DNA from: Lepturacanthus savala
Lineage: Eukaryota > Chordata > Actinopteri > Scombriformes > Trichiuridae
Reading direction: 5' to 3'
Length of the DNA: 64,000 nt
NCBI GenBank assembly: GCA_030544235.1
Contig: JARUPU010000029.1
Location: 124,001-188,000, forward strand
The notes beneath the pieces were generated by a model. That model was not told the origin of the DNA. It did not search any database and saw only the letters and a program-made list of their open reading frames with translations. Below, one piece after another: positions 45,590 through 57,775 of this stretch. Made by a program: the position numbers and the translations under genes. The number at the start of each line of letters is the position of its first letter. Position 1 is the first letter of the stretch.

Positions 45590-46170
45590 TATTCCTCTTT
45601 TTAAGGAGGTCAGCCATGAATTCATCCTGGCTCAATTCATGAGCAATCTTTCACTCTTCATGTGAAAGTTGAAGCTTCTGAACTTCTTTCTTCTGGAGGG
45701 CATTTGTGTTCCTTTCTTTCTGGAGGTCAGCTGTGAATTCATCCTCATGTTAACTTGGAGGTTCTGTAATTGGTACTTCTGTACGTTGTGTCCTTCATCT
45801 GGAGGTCAGCCATGAATTTATCCTGGCTCAATTTATGTTTTTATCTCCTTGTGAAATGTGAAGTGCCTGATGTCCAGATTTTCTTGGAGCTCAGCTCCAA
45901 GTCGTTGCTGCTCAGCCCCAGGAATTGATCCTGGCTCAATGTATGAGCCATGTTTAACTCCTCAGGTGCAGCTTGGATTTTCTGAAACCTGTAGTTCAGT
46001 ACTTCCTCTTTCTTTGTCTGGAGCTCGACCATGAATTCAACCTCATCTGTACCTGAGAGGTTGAGAAATTCCTAGTTCTGTATGTTGGTTGTGTGTCTCT
46101 GTCTGGAGCTCACCCACAAATTTATCTGTATTCCTGTGCCACCTTTAACTTCTCATATGCAACTTGGAAG
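45590..46170 (-). pseudogene. Decayed coiled-coil repeat gene
   Basis: Read leftward, the segment encodes imperfect repeats around LSQDxFMADLQ, with Lys/Glu/Gln-rich linkers such as KKEEVLNYRFQKIQ. The matching plus-strand marker GGAGGTCAGCCATGAATT recurs near 45,605, 45,722, 45,801, 46,021 and 46,103. The longest surviving frame is 45,841-46,032 (starts MVELQTKKEE); others are cut by stops and frame changes. Composition suggests a coiled coil. The gene is not recognised. A TATA-like box and palindromic CRE-like sites lie directly upstream on this strand. Confidence 0.45.
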
Positions 46171-46220
46171 TTGTTTTTGTTTTGTTCAAAATCACTCGTC
46201 TGTGTGTGTCCGTGGGGTCC

Positions 46221-46335
46221 TTATATAGACTCAGATGCAGGGGGAATGTGAAACATCAAAGACTGCTGTGATTTTTTCTGTGACATCACACGTCATGGCC
46301 TAGGCTGACTAGGTGATGTCATGTGTGATGTCACA
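46221..46335 (-). promoter_or_regulatory. TATA box with CRE-like palindrome, minus strand
   Basis: On the minus strand TCTATATAAGG (46,221-46,229 core) is a good TATA box. 50-105 bp upstream of it, TGTGACATCACAC (46,279-46,291) and its exact inverse GTGTGATGTCACA (46,323-46,335) form a 13-bp inverted repeat; each contains an ATF/CREB-like TGAYRTCA site. The arrangement faces the coiled-coil pseudogene. Function is inferred. Confidence 0.5.
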
Positions 46336-46696
46336 GGCAAAATACTAATCCCCTAATGTAGTCATGGTAACTGTAGCTGTTTACTTTTGAATCTCATATT
46401 GTTGACTGACTTATCAACATGCAAAACAGGTTAAAAACCCATATTAATCCAAAACTGATCAACAGGTCAATGTTTTCATTGATGATCAGAGACAACAGTC
46501 ATTTCCCCATTTTATCTCACTTGGTGAGACAGATTTTATTAGAACGTTTTAATAATGGGATCAGTTCACTTTTTGTGTCGAAAATTAATTTTAAACTGAT
46601 TGTTAGGTATTGATTTTTTTGTCACTCTATCAATTAACCTTTATCTATCATATGTGATCAGAGTGAAATATAATCTCCTCAGCTGCTTCAGTTTAT

Positions 46697-47001
<305 letters not shown>

Positions 47002-47591
47002 AACCTGTCTCCAGAGGGAAGCAGTTTGTTTCTACAAGAAGATGCTTGTTCCACCCTGCTGTTAATCGGACATTTTATATTATCATGTGGTTCAAAATGA
47101 CTCAAATACCATTAATCATTATCATCAATAGTCGATTAATGTAAAAGTTGGCAACTAATCGATTAATCATTGCAGATTTAGTGAATATATCTTTTTTGTA
47201 TCACATGAGTCTCTTTAATTTAGGAAAATGCAGCATATTGCAGTTTTTATGATTCGAATAAAGCCCAATAATGTAAGTATGATGATGTTCCTCTTGAGTT
47301 TCTTGGAGGAGAAGAGTTGAGTGACTGGATTGATGCTTTGTTTCATAATCTGGAGTTGAAAAAGTTGCCGGAGACGCCTGGTCAACACCACTGCTAATTG
47401 GACATGCTGATGCAGAAATAATATTCTATTGTTGTTAGTGTCTAATTATTAAAAATGCTGCAGCAAAACATGTAAAATCATCACAGATATCTAGAGACTC
47501 ATACAAGAATATGTTGATAACCACTATTAACAATTTTACTTATTTAATGGATTTTTCAAAGACAGGAATCTATGGTTTTGTGTTCTCACCT

Positions 47592-47792
47592 CCTCTTCTA
47601 TACCTGCTTATTCCTCATTAGGGTCACAGGGGGTCTGCTGGATCCTATCCCAGCGCATTACGGTGAGAAGCAGGGATACACCCCAGATGGTTGCCAGCCA
47701 ATCGTGGGCCACACACACCAGGACCAAGGAGGTCTTGAACCTGTGACCTTCTTGCTGTGAGGCAACAGTGCTAACCCCTGCTCCAGTGTTGC
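47592..47792 (-). mobile_element. tRNA-headed SINE, reverse orientation
   Basis: The right end is the reverse complement of the head seen at 29.3 kb (TTGCTGTGAGGCAACAGTGC and CTTGAACCTGTGACCTTC). The left part, TTAGGGTCACAGGGGGTCTG with ATCCCAGCGCATTACGG, is the usual body of this fish SINE type. B box on the minus strand: GGTTCAAGACC. Confidence 0.8.
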
Positions 47793-47820
47793 TATGCTAA
47801 ATGTGACCAAGTGATATTAA

Positions 47821-49452
47821 CTGGGGGAGAACTGTAGTCTCCCCCTGGATTGAGCCCGACTACGCCACCCGGAGGAAATACTAGAAGTTACCACCCCGGG
47901 ACCACAAGGGCCCAACTCGGAATCCTGATGCAAAAAATCAGCAGACGTGGATTCTGATACAAAAATATATTTATTAGAAAATCTATCAAATACAAATTAC
48001 TAAAATCAATCACTGGATTTTCCTCCCCCCCCACACACACACTCAGTCACCCACACAGGCCCACACACCCACAAGAAGTTATACAAAATACGTAACACAA
48101 AATGAGTAGGACGCAAGAAAAACGTTCAACCACAGGGCAGGTGCGCCCGGAGGGAGATGGTCAGCCCCTGTGAAAGCCTTGATTAAATAAGTACCCACAT
48201 ACACATGCTCAGATACACACACTAAATGAGGGTGGGCTAAGGCACTCACTGTCAGGAAACACACCCAGGTGACACAGCACTGCACTACACTGCACGGCAC
48301 CCCATGCAATCGGGCCAATACAACGGGCAACGATCTCCCTCAGGGACTGCCTGCACCTGTTAAATAAAACAAAAGACACAAGCAGAGACTGCACCCACAA
48401 AAAGTTAATGAGCACCACACCAAACAATACACAGTATAAGGCCAGATGTAATGAATTTAACTGCTTATGCAGTATAGGCCTCAGAACATGGCCAACACAA
48501 AAGAAATAAAACACATCAGGACGTCAAACGAAAGAACAATGGAACAATATTAAAGAAAGAAAATCACAACATAATTAGTCGCGCCCTTACCACGACATAC
48601 ATACATCAATCATACAGATTCCAGACACATATGCCCCGATAAACACAGTTAACAAATATAGACACATACACACGCACACGATTGACGATGGACCAGCGGG
48701 ACGAAGAATCACACGGTCGCAGCTTGCCCACCGGGCAGCGCGGCGACGGGAACGTTCAAGAGGGGACAGAGCAGCAACACCCACAAAGACACTTGGGGGT
48801 CCCCGGCTACACAAGCGTGCCTACAACGCAGAGTATAAATTAAAACACGGGCCATAAAGTTGACTGGCAAAGGATTAAAATATTGTACTCAAGTTCAGAG
48901 GCGGCGAGAAGAGCGCAACACAGACCAGCAAGCAGGAGGAAACTCAAACGCAAACTAAAGAAAAACAAACATCGGTTATAACCAAATCAATGTACAAACT
49001 CCAGGCGAGCATGTTAGCCGTGCGAAGGTGGCCTACCTGAGCCAGGAAAAGTGCCAAACTCCATAGTAAGGAGTGCGGTAGAGACAAGAAATATAGGCGA
49101 ACAGCAGCCAGACACGCTCATGAACGTGCACGAAACCGGACGGAGCTAGAGACACAATAACACTGCATAAGTCTGCCCAATATTAATAAAATGTCAAGCC
49201 ACCAAAGTAAGAGAGCACCTACCGCAGCGATTTGCCACAAAACCGCGAGGGATGGAGGAGAAGAGACCCAACAACCGCCGGCTATGCTTCTCAGCCTGTG
49301 AATACCGGCTTCCCAGTCAAACTTAAAAAGCCACGTAATCAGCTGAGCAATCAGCTGGCTACGTCTAGTGACGTAAATGATGCCGGTAGTGACGTCATGA
49401 TGCCGGTCACGTGGGTAAGGCAAAGAATGCCAATACCCACCTTACTACATAA
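47821..49452 (-). mobile_element. Promoter- and polyA-bearing 1.6-kb element, LTR-like
   Basis: On the minus strand it starts TGTAGTAAGG (plus 49,449) and ends GGGGGAGACTACA (plus 47,833), a TGTAGT/ACTACA pair like LTR ends. ATATTAA occurs directly outside both sides (47,814-47,820 and 49,453-49,459), a possible 7-bp target duplication, which would place the true ends slightly further out. Near the start are CACGTGAC, a perfect CRE TGACGTCA (about 49,389) and CTTTTTAAG; near the end is AATAAA (about 47,972). A donor-like GCG|GTAGGTG occurs near 49,224. Four minus-strand frames of 75-101 codons overlap without recognisable domains. It could be a long LTR or a noncoding transcription unit. Confidence 0.4.
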
Positions 49453-49609
49453 ATATTAAAGAATAGAAAATACAAGAAATTAATGACAGATGTACTTTAA
49501 CAAAGGAAAATAAGGAAACTTTCCTGTTTTAAACAACTTTCATGGTCATTTAAAACACATACAAAATACAAATACAAAATATTTTGGAGTTAACACATGT
49601 TAACAAATG

Positions 49610-49669
49610 TTACCCTAACCCCTTACCCACTACACCTACACACTCATACACACACACATAACTTATCCT

Positions 49670-49750
<81 letters not shown>

Positions 49751-50196
49751 AACCCCTAACCCCCTACACACACTAACACACACACACAGGTAGTTCATCC
49801 CTTACAAACACAAAGCCTATCCCCTAAACCTAACCCCCAACTCAGACACTTATGCACACCCCCCCCACACACACACACACATAGTTCGTCCCCTACACAC
49901 ACATACAGATAGTTCATCCTCTACACACATACAAGTAGTTCATCCCCTACACACACATACACTCTATCCCTAACCCTAAACCCCTACACACACACACACA
50001 CTAATACACACACACAGCTTATCCCCTATACAAACACATCCCCTACACACATACAACCTAACCCCTAAACCTAACCCCCAACTCACACACTCATATCCAC
50101 ACACACACACACCCTAACCCCAACTCAAACAATTATGCATACACATACACACACTGTTCGTCCCCTACACACACTCTAACCCCTAATTCTAAACCC

Positions 50197-50232
<36 letters not shown>

Positions 50233-50593
50233 CAACCCCTAAACCTAACCCCCTACACACACACTCATACCCCCACACAGAGGTAGTTGATCCCCTACAC
50301 ACACACACAACCTAACCCCTAAACCTAACCCCCAACTCACACACTCATACCCACACACACACCCTAACCCCAACTCACACACTCATGCATACACACACTG
50401 TTCGTCCCCTACACACACTCTAACCCCTAACCCACACACACACACAACACACACACTCATAACCACACACATATAGTTTATCCCCTCCACAAACACACAC
50501 ACACAATTCAGTTCATTTCCTACACACACACACACACTCTAACCCCTAACTCTAACCCCCTACACACACACTAACACACACACAGTTTATCCC

Positions 50594-50633
<40 letters not shown>

Positions 50634-50831
50634 CCTAACCCATAAACCTAACCCCCAACTCACACACTCATACCCACACACACACACCCTAACCCCAACT
50701 CAAACAATTATGCATACACATACACACACTGTTCGTCCCCTACACACACTATAACCCCTAAACCTACCCCCCCCCCACACACACACACAACACACACACT
50801 CATAACCACACACATGTATAGTTTATCCCCT

Positions 50832-50866
<35 letters not shown>

Positions 50867-51017
50867 AGTAGTTAATTTCCTACACACACACACACACTCT
50901 AACCCTTAACTCTAACCCCTTACACACACTAACGCACACATAGTCTATCCCCTACACACACATAAAGGTAATTTATCCCCTATACCTATACACACACAAA
51001 TAGGTAGTTTATCCCCT

Positions 51018-51048
<31 letters not shown>

Positions 51049-51540
51049 AAACCTAACCTCCTACACACACACTCAAGCACACATATATTGTTTATCTCCT
51101 CCACACAAACACACAGTTCATCCCCTCCACACACAACCTAACCCCTAACCCTGACCCCCCCAAACACATACACTCATACCCACACACACAGGTAGTTGAT
51201 CCCCTACACACACATACAACCTAACCCCTAAACCTAACCCCCAACTCACAGACTCATACCCCCGCCACACACACATAGTCATCCCCTACACACACATACA
51301 GGTAGTTCATCCCCTACACACACCCTAACCCTAACTCAAACCCACTACACAAACACTTATACACACACACATACACTCAGGTAGTTCATCGTCTACACAC
51401 AAACCTTAACCCCTAAACCTAACCACATCTCACACACTTATGCACACACATACACACACTGTTTGTCTCCTACACACATACAAGTAGTTCATCCCCTACA
51501 CACACACCCTAACCCCTAACCTTAAACCCCTACACACACT
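49610..51540. repeat. CA-rich minisatellite with CCCTAA-like words
   Basis: About 1.9 kb of degenerate tandem units combining (CA)n, CCTAACCCCTAAACCTAACC and GTAGTTCATCCCCTACACAC blocks, with a pure (CA)38-like run at 49,672-49,747. CTAACCCCTAA words resemble degenerate telomere repeats but are spaced by CA tracts. Short minus-strand Cys-Val frames are artefacts. Confidence 0.92.
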
Positions 51541-52260
51541 CGAGCGTCGAGTCGGACGTACAGCAGGAGACAGCAGACGCACACGGCAGGACCAGCAACG
51601 GGGAGCGTCGAGTCAGGTAGACTGGAGCCAGACAGCGACGGAGACCGGAACGCTACGGCGGTGGAGCACGACAGGCTGCGTAGGGACCAGCGTGTGGCCG
51701 GACAGCTGAAGGGACCCGTGTGCGGAGTATCGCAGCCATGATTGGCGAGGTGGCGTCTGACAGAGCGCAGTGAAAGAGAGGAAGACTTCGGAGGCTCGCG
51801 GAGGGGTGAATTACGCTTCACTCCTCCTTCAGCTAAGTACCTCTCTGTAACTACTTACATCTTGAAGATTAATAGTCTATAACATCGAAAGGATCTCAGT
51901 AACTAATTTATTGATTTATTTTGCGTTTGCACTCTGAAACTTTTGGGGAAGAATACAGACAGTGTTCTTTAGACTATTAACCTATCTAATGCTCGTGATA
52001 TTGTGGCCACCTATAATCGACAACTATACAGAAGTAATGTAGCATCTTTTTATTGTACTCAGGCTCCCACTGTCAACCCCTGGACGCAGCCCAACTTCGA
52101 CCTTCCAAGGGACTGCCCATCACTGGACCCTAAATTTTGCATTGCTCCTTCAAGAGACTTTTCCAGAATCCTGGACTGTTTTAGTACATCTTTTATTTAT
52201 TATTTTAAATAAACTGTCTCATTATAAATCCCCTGGTGTGCTGATTGTGACAGATTACTC
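51541..52260 (+). mobile_element. LTR-like segment (R-U5 type end)
   Basis: A GC-rich first part (51,541-51,790, with GAGCGTCGAGTC twice) changes to an AT-rich part ending AAATAAACTGTCTC and CTGGTGTGCTGATTGTGACA. That tail, with AATAAA followed by about 50 bp to GTGACA, resembles the 3' end of fish Ty3/gypsy-type LTRs. No internal coding sequence is present, and the left border is uncertain because it merges into the minisatellite. Confidence 0.4.
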
Positions 52261-52302
52261 CCCGGTAGAACAAGAGGTATAAGTCTAAGGGTTTCAACCC
52301 CG

Positions 52303-52304
<2 letters not shown>

Positions 52305-52347
<43 letters not shown>
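52305..52347. repeat. CA microsatellite
   Basis: About 21 CA units in tandem. The next 200 bp are AT-rich without a recognised feature. Confidence 0.95.
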
Positions 52348-52351
<4 letters not shown>

Positions 52352-52544
52352 TGTATAGTTTATCCCCTCCACACACATAAAGGTCATTTATCCTCTTCAC
52401 ACTTTAAAATAATCCCATGCTGAAATCACACAAAATATACACATTATTGCCAATGAAGCAGATTTTAAAATAATTATATTTTGTTTTTTATTTGTTTGTT
52501 TATAATTTTTTTGGTTGATTTTCTGTCCTTTTTGGTTTCAATAA

Positions 52545-52853
52545 TGAAAGACTTTCAATAACGGTTTATTGTGCAAAAAGGGTTGCAGCTACTAGCTAAT
52601 ACAACAACTAAAGAGCCTCTTCAGGAAACAGGCCTAGGTGTCTGTACCACAAGGAGACTGAACACTCTGGCAGGGTCTGGCTGCCTGAGCTGTGGTTAAA
52701 TACTGCAGTGGCTTGATTGGAGATATGTTGCAGGTGTTCAGAAAGGCAGGAGGAGGGAGCCAGGCCCAGCAACACAGACTGGGACAAACATGACACACTT
52801 GGAAGGGAAAGCAGGAAACAGGGAAAGGGAGAGGCAAAGGATGAACCCTGACA
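52545..52853 (-). mobile_element. Probable solo LTR, minus strand
   Basis: On the minus strand it begins TGTCAGGGTTCATCC, has GCAGTATTTAACC (TATA-like) about 150 bp in and AATAAACCGTTATTG near the end, closing with CTTTCA. This order (TG start, TATA, AATAAA, CA end) fits a short LTR. No matching target duplication was found, so the left border is tentative. Confidence 0.45.
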
Positions 52854-53019
52854 AGTATATTTTAATTGGAAATAAAAGAATTAACACATATTTGATGCAG
52901 TATTTCTCAAGTTATTTATTCTTTTTTGACAGGAATGACGATTTCATGAAAAAGTTCTTGGCACAGCAGATCACATACTGAAAATGGTAGTTATTCCTCT
53001 GCAACTGGCATGGACATCA

Positions 53020-53740
53020 GTACCATAAAGGTGTGTGTAAAGGACCACACTAGTCCTTGTATGGGTTTTGTTTTGTCTTAGTAAAACTACCTAAATTTGT
53101 CGTGTTTACATTGTCTTTATTTAGAAAAATCTAATCTTAAGTTACTAAATAATGCTTCTATTTTTATGTGTGCTTAAAATAATTACTATGTGAAGTTGTG
53201 AGTGATGTGTGTATGAATCTTGTATGGACTTTGGGGATTGAATGAATTTCTGTCCTTTTGAGACACCGTAGCTCCACAAGAGGGAGACAGGTAAAGGTAA
53301 GCCAACAGGTGTTGGTAATTAGGAAGCTGCTTTGTTTGAGTCTGAGCCACAAAAGTTTGTTCTCCAGGCTCCAGCTTAACTTTTGCTTCATTTGCACAAA
53401 AAAGGACTGTGACGCCTGTTTAAACAACAGAAGAACAGATTCTGAACATTTAACATCCTTGGTGAGCGCAGTGAGGTATGTTTGTTTTATTTGAAACATT
53501 GTATCATTGTGAGTTTGTATTAGTGTGCATGGAATACTTTGAATGAATGCTTGTTTTAATATTGATGCATAAATGATGTTGTACTGTGAAGACTGTATGG
53601 TGACTTGTTTTTTATGTTTTGTATACCCTGACAGTTTTCACGGTGCTATGGTGAACATGATGATTCTGCTGCAACTAAAATAAAGGACACCTTATGCATC
53701 AGTCGAGACTCTCTTTGGGGATCCAAGGGTTGCTACAGGT
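53020..53740 (+). mobile_element. Possible LTR-like segment
   Basis: CTCCACAAGAGGGAGACAGG, several donor-like sites (GGTAAGCC) and AAAATAAAGGACACC about 50 bp before GGGTTGCTACAGG suggest another LTR or terminal exon with a polyA signal. No ends with target duplication and no coding frame found. 53,740-54,120 is AT-rich without features. Confidence 0.25.
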
Positions 53741-54142
53741 AGTATATTAATATATTATATCAATGTATGTTTAATATATTTAATATGAATAATTACTTTA
53801 ATCAAGTATCTGTAATGAATGAATTCAGATGTATTATCTATTACTGGCAGTAGTGTGGATCTGTATGATTTATTTTAAGGTTAAAACTAAATAAATCAGG
53901 TTATTGATTAGGAGACTCAAGAAAATAAAAAAATCATTAAAACAAAGACATATTATAGAATATATCAGGATTACATCAAGAAAAAAAGGAGTAAAAAATA
54001 TAAATACAGATTTAAACTACTCAGGAGATTCAGGGGGGAAATAATGACTAATAAAATTATTATTTTTAGTATTTTTTAATCTCAAAATCGTTGAATTATC
54101 AAATTTATTGGTTTCAGAATCAACGGAATCTTCTGGAAGGAC

Positions 54143-54178
54143 TGACGTCATCATCCAGCATAGACAGCGGCCATCTTG
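54143..54178 (+). promoter_or_regulatory. CRE plus YY1-like promoter motifs
   Basis: A perfect palindromic CRE, TGACGTCA (54,143-54,150), is followed by GCGGCCATCTTG (54,167-54,178), a close YY1 site of the kind found around TATA-less start sites. Both lie just ahead of the first exon of the SGNH-family gene (donor AACAG|GTAAG at 54,349). The truncated paralogue at 35 kb lacks this stretch. Confidence 0.5.
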
Positions 54179-54179
54179 T

Positions 54180-57168
54180 TCTCTTCCGTTGACTCTCAGC
54201 TCAGCTCAGAGAACAAAGGACTTTGCTGCTGCTCCGCTGTTTATTGGAATATTTGACGGATTTCGATGAGAATCTTATTTTTTTGTGGATTGTTTAATAG
54301 TTTCCTTGGATCCCGGACGCCTGTGACTCCTTTGGACCGCCTTCAACAGGTAAGATAGACTTTTCTGAGTAAATTACTGTTTTCTTTGCCTTGTCATCCC
54401 GTTAGCATTAGCCTGTTAGCTACTTTGTCTGAGTGCTTCTGACATAGCTGCTGTTAGTTTTAGTATTTAAATGGTTTTATGTCCGTGTAGGAGTCTGTGT
54501 CTGAGACGAAAAGTTATGTTTCTGTCTGGATTTGCTTCTTTGGTCATTTTTTACCGTGATGATGATGTGTGATGTTAGCATAAACGCTGTTAGCCCTGTG
54601 TGAGTGTGTGTTAGCTCCTGTTACTTGACGTAATATGACTTGGTGTTTGTTCGTGTGTGAGGTGAATGTATATTTTTGACAGGATTTGTTTTTTTGTTTT
54701 TTTTTTCCATCTAAACTATTGTGGTTATTAGCATTAGCGCCGTTAGACCGCTAGCTTTTTAGCCCTTTGTTTATGTGAGATATAACTACTGTTACTGTAG
54801 TGTGTGTGTGTAAATCTGCTTTTCATCCATGAATGAGGGTTTTTTGTGGTGTGTGTGATCTTAATGGAGCTAACGTTTTTCAGTTAAAGAATTTAACTAC
54901 ATCAGTATTTTAAGAGAAAATTGTTACTGACATCTTTAATTATTTTTCAGTCAGATATTAATCACAGTTTATATAGTGATTTACTTTTAGTTTAATAAAC
55001 ACATCTAGCTAGTATTGTGAGTAGTATTGTGAGTTAATGTAGTAAAGTACTGCAGTGAAGATATAAACAGTGTGTCTATGGTCTTTATTTGTAGTCAATA
55101 TCACACAGTAATCAGAGTTAGTGGAGTTAATTGGTGTGTGTAGTTGAACATATTAATGTGATCATAATGTATTTAACTGATGTCTTATTAAAGGATTATG
55201 TTCTTACTGTTGTGAGTTGCTGTAGTTAAATTACTACAGTAAACTACATGTTAATGTGAGTATGTAGTTAATATAATCAGTAATATCTGTTGTGGTCTTT
55301 TCTCCTGCAGCTCCTCCTCAGGTTTCACACACACATACCTGCATTTACACACACCCACACACCTGTCACACAGGAACAATCATTCCATACATCTCTACCA
55401 TTTTCACCACATTTACTAACTTTATTTGGAACTTGTGCTTGATCTGTGCAGGATGCCACGGAAGGGGAAGTGCTCCCGGGCCCGGACGCTGTGCTGGAGG
55501 CCGCTGGACCTTCAGTTCCAGGAGGTAACTGCACCATCTACATCCCATGTCTTCTCAGAACCGCGTCACCATTTACACATCAAAACCAGCATCATCATCC
55601 AGTCCTCTGACAGTCTGCCTCTGCAATACGCACCACCCACCTGAAGTCTGGACCCTGAGGACCGTCGCCACGGAGTCCCCACCTGCAAAGGTAAGCCTCC
55701 CTCTGGTTGGTTATTTGTTCGGTTGTTATTTCTAATGAATCATCCTCCAGTGATTGAATCCTGACTGTTGTCATTGCTGTTTCCTTCATCAGGTGCCCTG
55801 CCTGTCGGTCCCTGCTGCACGGCAGGTGTCCCCCAGGTAGGACCTCGTCCTCCCTGGCTTCTGGCCTGGTACGTGACCCACTCCTTTTATTTTAATGTGT
55901 CTATGACGTGTCGTTTCTTGTTACTCATCAGTAAATGGTTATCTTGGCTTTTTTTCATTTAAAGTGTTCCAGACCTTGATCTCCTTTGTTGTATTTCTAC
56001 AGGTCGGGGCTGTGGCAGGCGTCACCATCCGGTGACCTTGCCCAGTTCCCTCTACACCAGGCACACCAAGAAGGTCGTGGTTCCTCCCCCTTCAGCAGAC
56101 AAGGTATGGCTTGTTCCCAGTTTCCATAGACTAATTGATATCAGACTATCTTTGGAGGATTTGCACATCTTAAACATGCTTTTCTTTTGCAGTTTGTCCT
56201 CATGGTCAGCGATTCCCATCTGCGTTCATTCGTGGAGGGAATTGTGGCCATGCCGGTGAGGGGGATCTCCTTCTGGCACCTCTCCGTCCCTGGAGCCAAG
56301 GCCAGCGCCGTAGAGGTCGAGGTACGAAATTTATCTCTGCCTCGCACTCCCGAGGCAGTCATTGTGTTTGCTCCCAGTAATAACCTGGACCGTAGAGTTT
56401 CTCTTTCAGATTCGGCTACAGACTTCCAGAGGCTGGTGACCACCGCCCGGGCTGCCTGCAGCAGTGTAAGTTACTTTGACTTATTATGACTAGATAATTC
56501 CATGATTGATTTCAGAACATGTTTGAAGTTGAGTACGTTACCCAACCATTGAAGGTGGAGACACAGATGATGATTCCTGGACACAGTCAGAGATTTCTAC
56601 AAACATTTTGAGATCTTGTCCTGTTTACTGAACAAATCTTCTCCAGGTGTGTGTCCTGGACTCTCCATCCCCCCCAGGCTGGCTGTTCCACCGGAGTAGA
56701 ACGACGCCCTGCGGCACCGCAACCAGGAGGCAGCGGCATGAATGGGTACGTAGAGATATACATAGACTATTTCTGCCTATGTAATGTGTATTACAGGTGT
56801 CAGTTTAAGTCAGTTTCATCAGTCTAATCTAATGTTTGTTTTACAGGTGTCAGGTTCCTGCCGGCGGCGCGTTCCTTCCCCCTGACCCAGAGGGACCTGT
56901 GGGCCAGGGACGGTGTAAGTATAAGACTTAATACGTAACACACCCTGACACACAGTTAATGTTCACCTGTTTCTGTTGGTAGATATAAATGTTGGTTTCA
57001 TGCCAGATGCAGGTTGGCTGTTGAGTTGTGTTTTGTTTTGTGTGTTTTCTCTGACAGGTTCACCTCAGCCACAACGTGGGGATGCCGGTCCTCGCTGGCC
57101 TCCTGTTTGCTGCTGCTTCCAGGCAGCTGCAGGAGGCCATGGTCCCTGCCTTGAACTCCCCCAAGAAG
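54180..57168 (+). pseudogene. Multi-exon SGNH-hydrolase-like gene, broken
   Basis: Exons inferred from splice sites: first exon ending 54,349; 55,311-55,524 or to 55,690 (ATG at 55,453, MPRKGKCSRAR...); 55,793-55,836; 56,003-56,103 (...RHTKKVVVPPPSADK); 56,193-56,465 (VLMVSDSHLRSFVEG, then FAPSNN); 56,647-56,745 (VCVLDSP...); 56,847-56,914 (VRFLPAARSFPLTQRDLWAR); 57,058-57,168 (VHLSHNVGMPVLAG). DSH and D-G-V-H fit the SGNH serine and Asp-His blocks, in a fish-specific family I know only from memory. In the 56,647 exon the family frame is shifted by one base and meets TAG at 56,697-56,699. The frame that stays open upstream hits a stop in the next exon, so the gene appears dead unless spliced differently. 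A retrovirus lies 8 bp past the last donor. Confidence 0.6.
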
Positions 57169-57176
57169 GTATCTAC

Positions 57177-57580
57177 TGTGAGAGAAAATAGTTATGACCA
57201 TTGATTCAGTTTTAGTTAGTTTCTATTATCTTGTCCTCTTTATGGTTGACGTCAAGGGTGCAGATAGGCCTTGTCTCCGTACTTACGTACTCTCCCTGGG
57301 GCAAACTGTTCCCAAACATGTTTGTAACCTATCTAACTGTTCTCAAAACATATCTGTAACCTATCTCTCTTTCTACATAAGAAACGCTCTGACAGAGAGA
57401 ACGGTGCTCATTCTTCTCCGCATGACGCCCGGTCACTCTTCATATACTTGTATATGATTGTGACTGTTTTCTGACTCTGCAGATCCAGAAATAAATCTAA
57501 GGCACTTCATTTCACAGACTTGTCTTCTTCATTGTGGGACTTACGAACCCTTGGTAATACAGGACGAAATTACCACAACA
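57177..57580 (+). mobile_element. 5' LTR of the endogenous retrovirus
   Basis: About 404 bp, beginning TGTGAGAGAAAATAG and ending CCACAACA, with a 3-nt gap before the primer site. AATAAA lies at 57,490-57,495, and a TATA-like CATATACTTGTATATG lies about 45 bp before it. The 3' LTR is outside the window, so the borders come from TG/CA ends and the primer site rather than from LTR comparison. Confidence 0.75.
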
Positions 57581-57583
57581 ATT

Positions 57584-57601
57584 TGGTGTCAGAAGTGGGA
57601 T
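57584..57601 (+). promoter_or_regulatory. Primer binding site for tRNA-Leu
   Basis: TGGTGTCAGAAGTGGGAT is complementary to the 3' end of vertebrate tRNA-Leu as remembered (…CCCACTTCTGACACCA). It would prime minus-strand DNA synthesis and fixes the LTR/leader junction. Confidence 0.85.
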
Positions 57602-57775
57602 CCTTCCGAGAGTCCGCCGGACGAACACAGGGGACGTCGGAGGCGGCGCCGCCGGGAACCAGAGAGTTCTTCTCCTACCTCCAGCAATCGTTCAGAGATG
57701 AGGAGACCGACGTGATCCTGATCGTGTGGCTGACTCCGAGAGGATCTCCTAGAAAGAAGTCCCACTTCATACAAC

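Noticed and set aside
47275..47397. Short open stretch YDDVPLEFLGGEELSDWIDA
   Set aside because: Looks protein-like but is isolated, lacks clear splice borders and I recognise no family; left as a note only.
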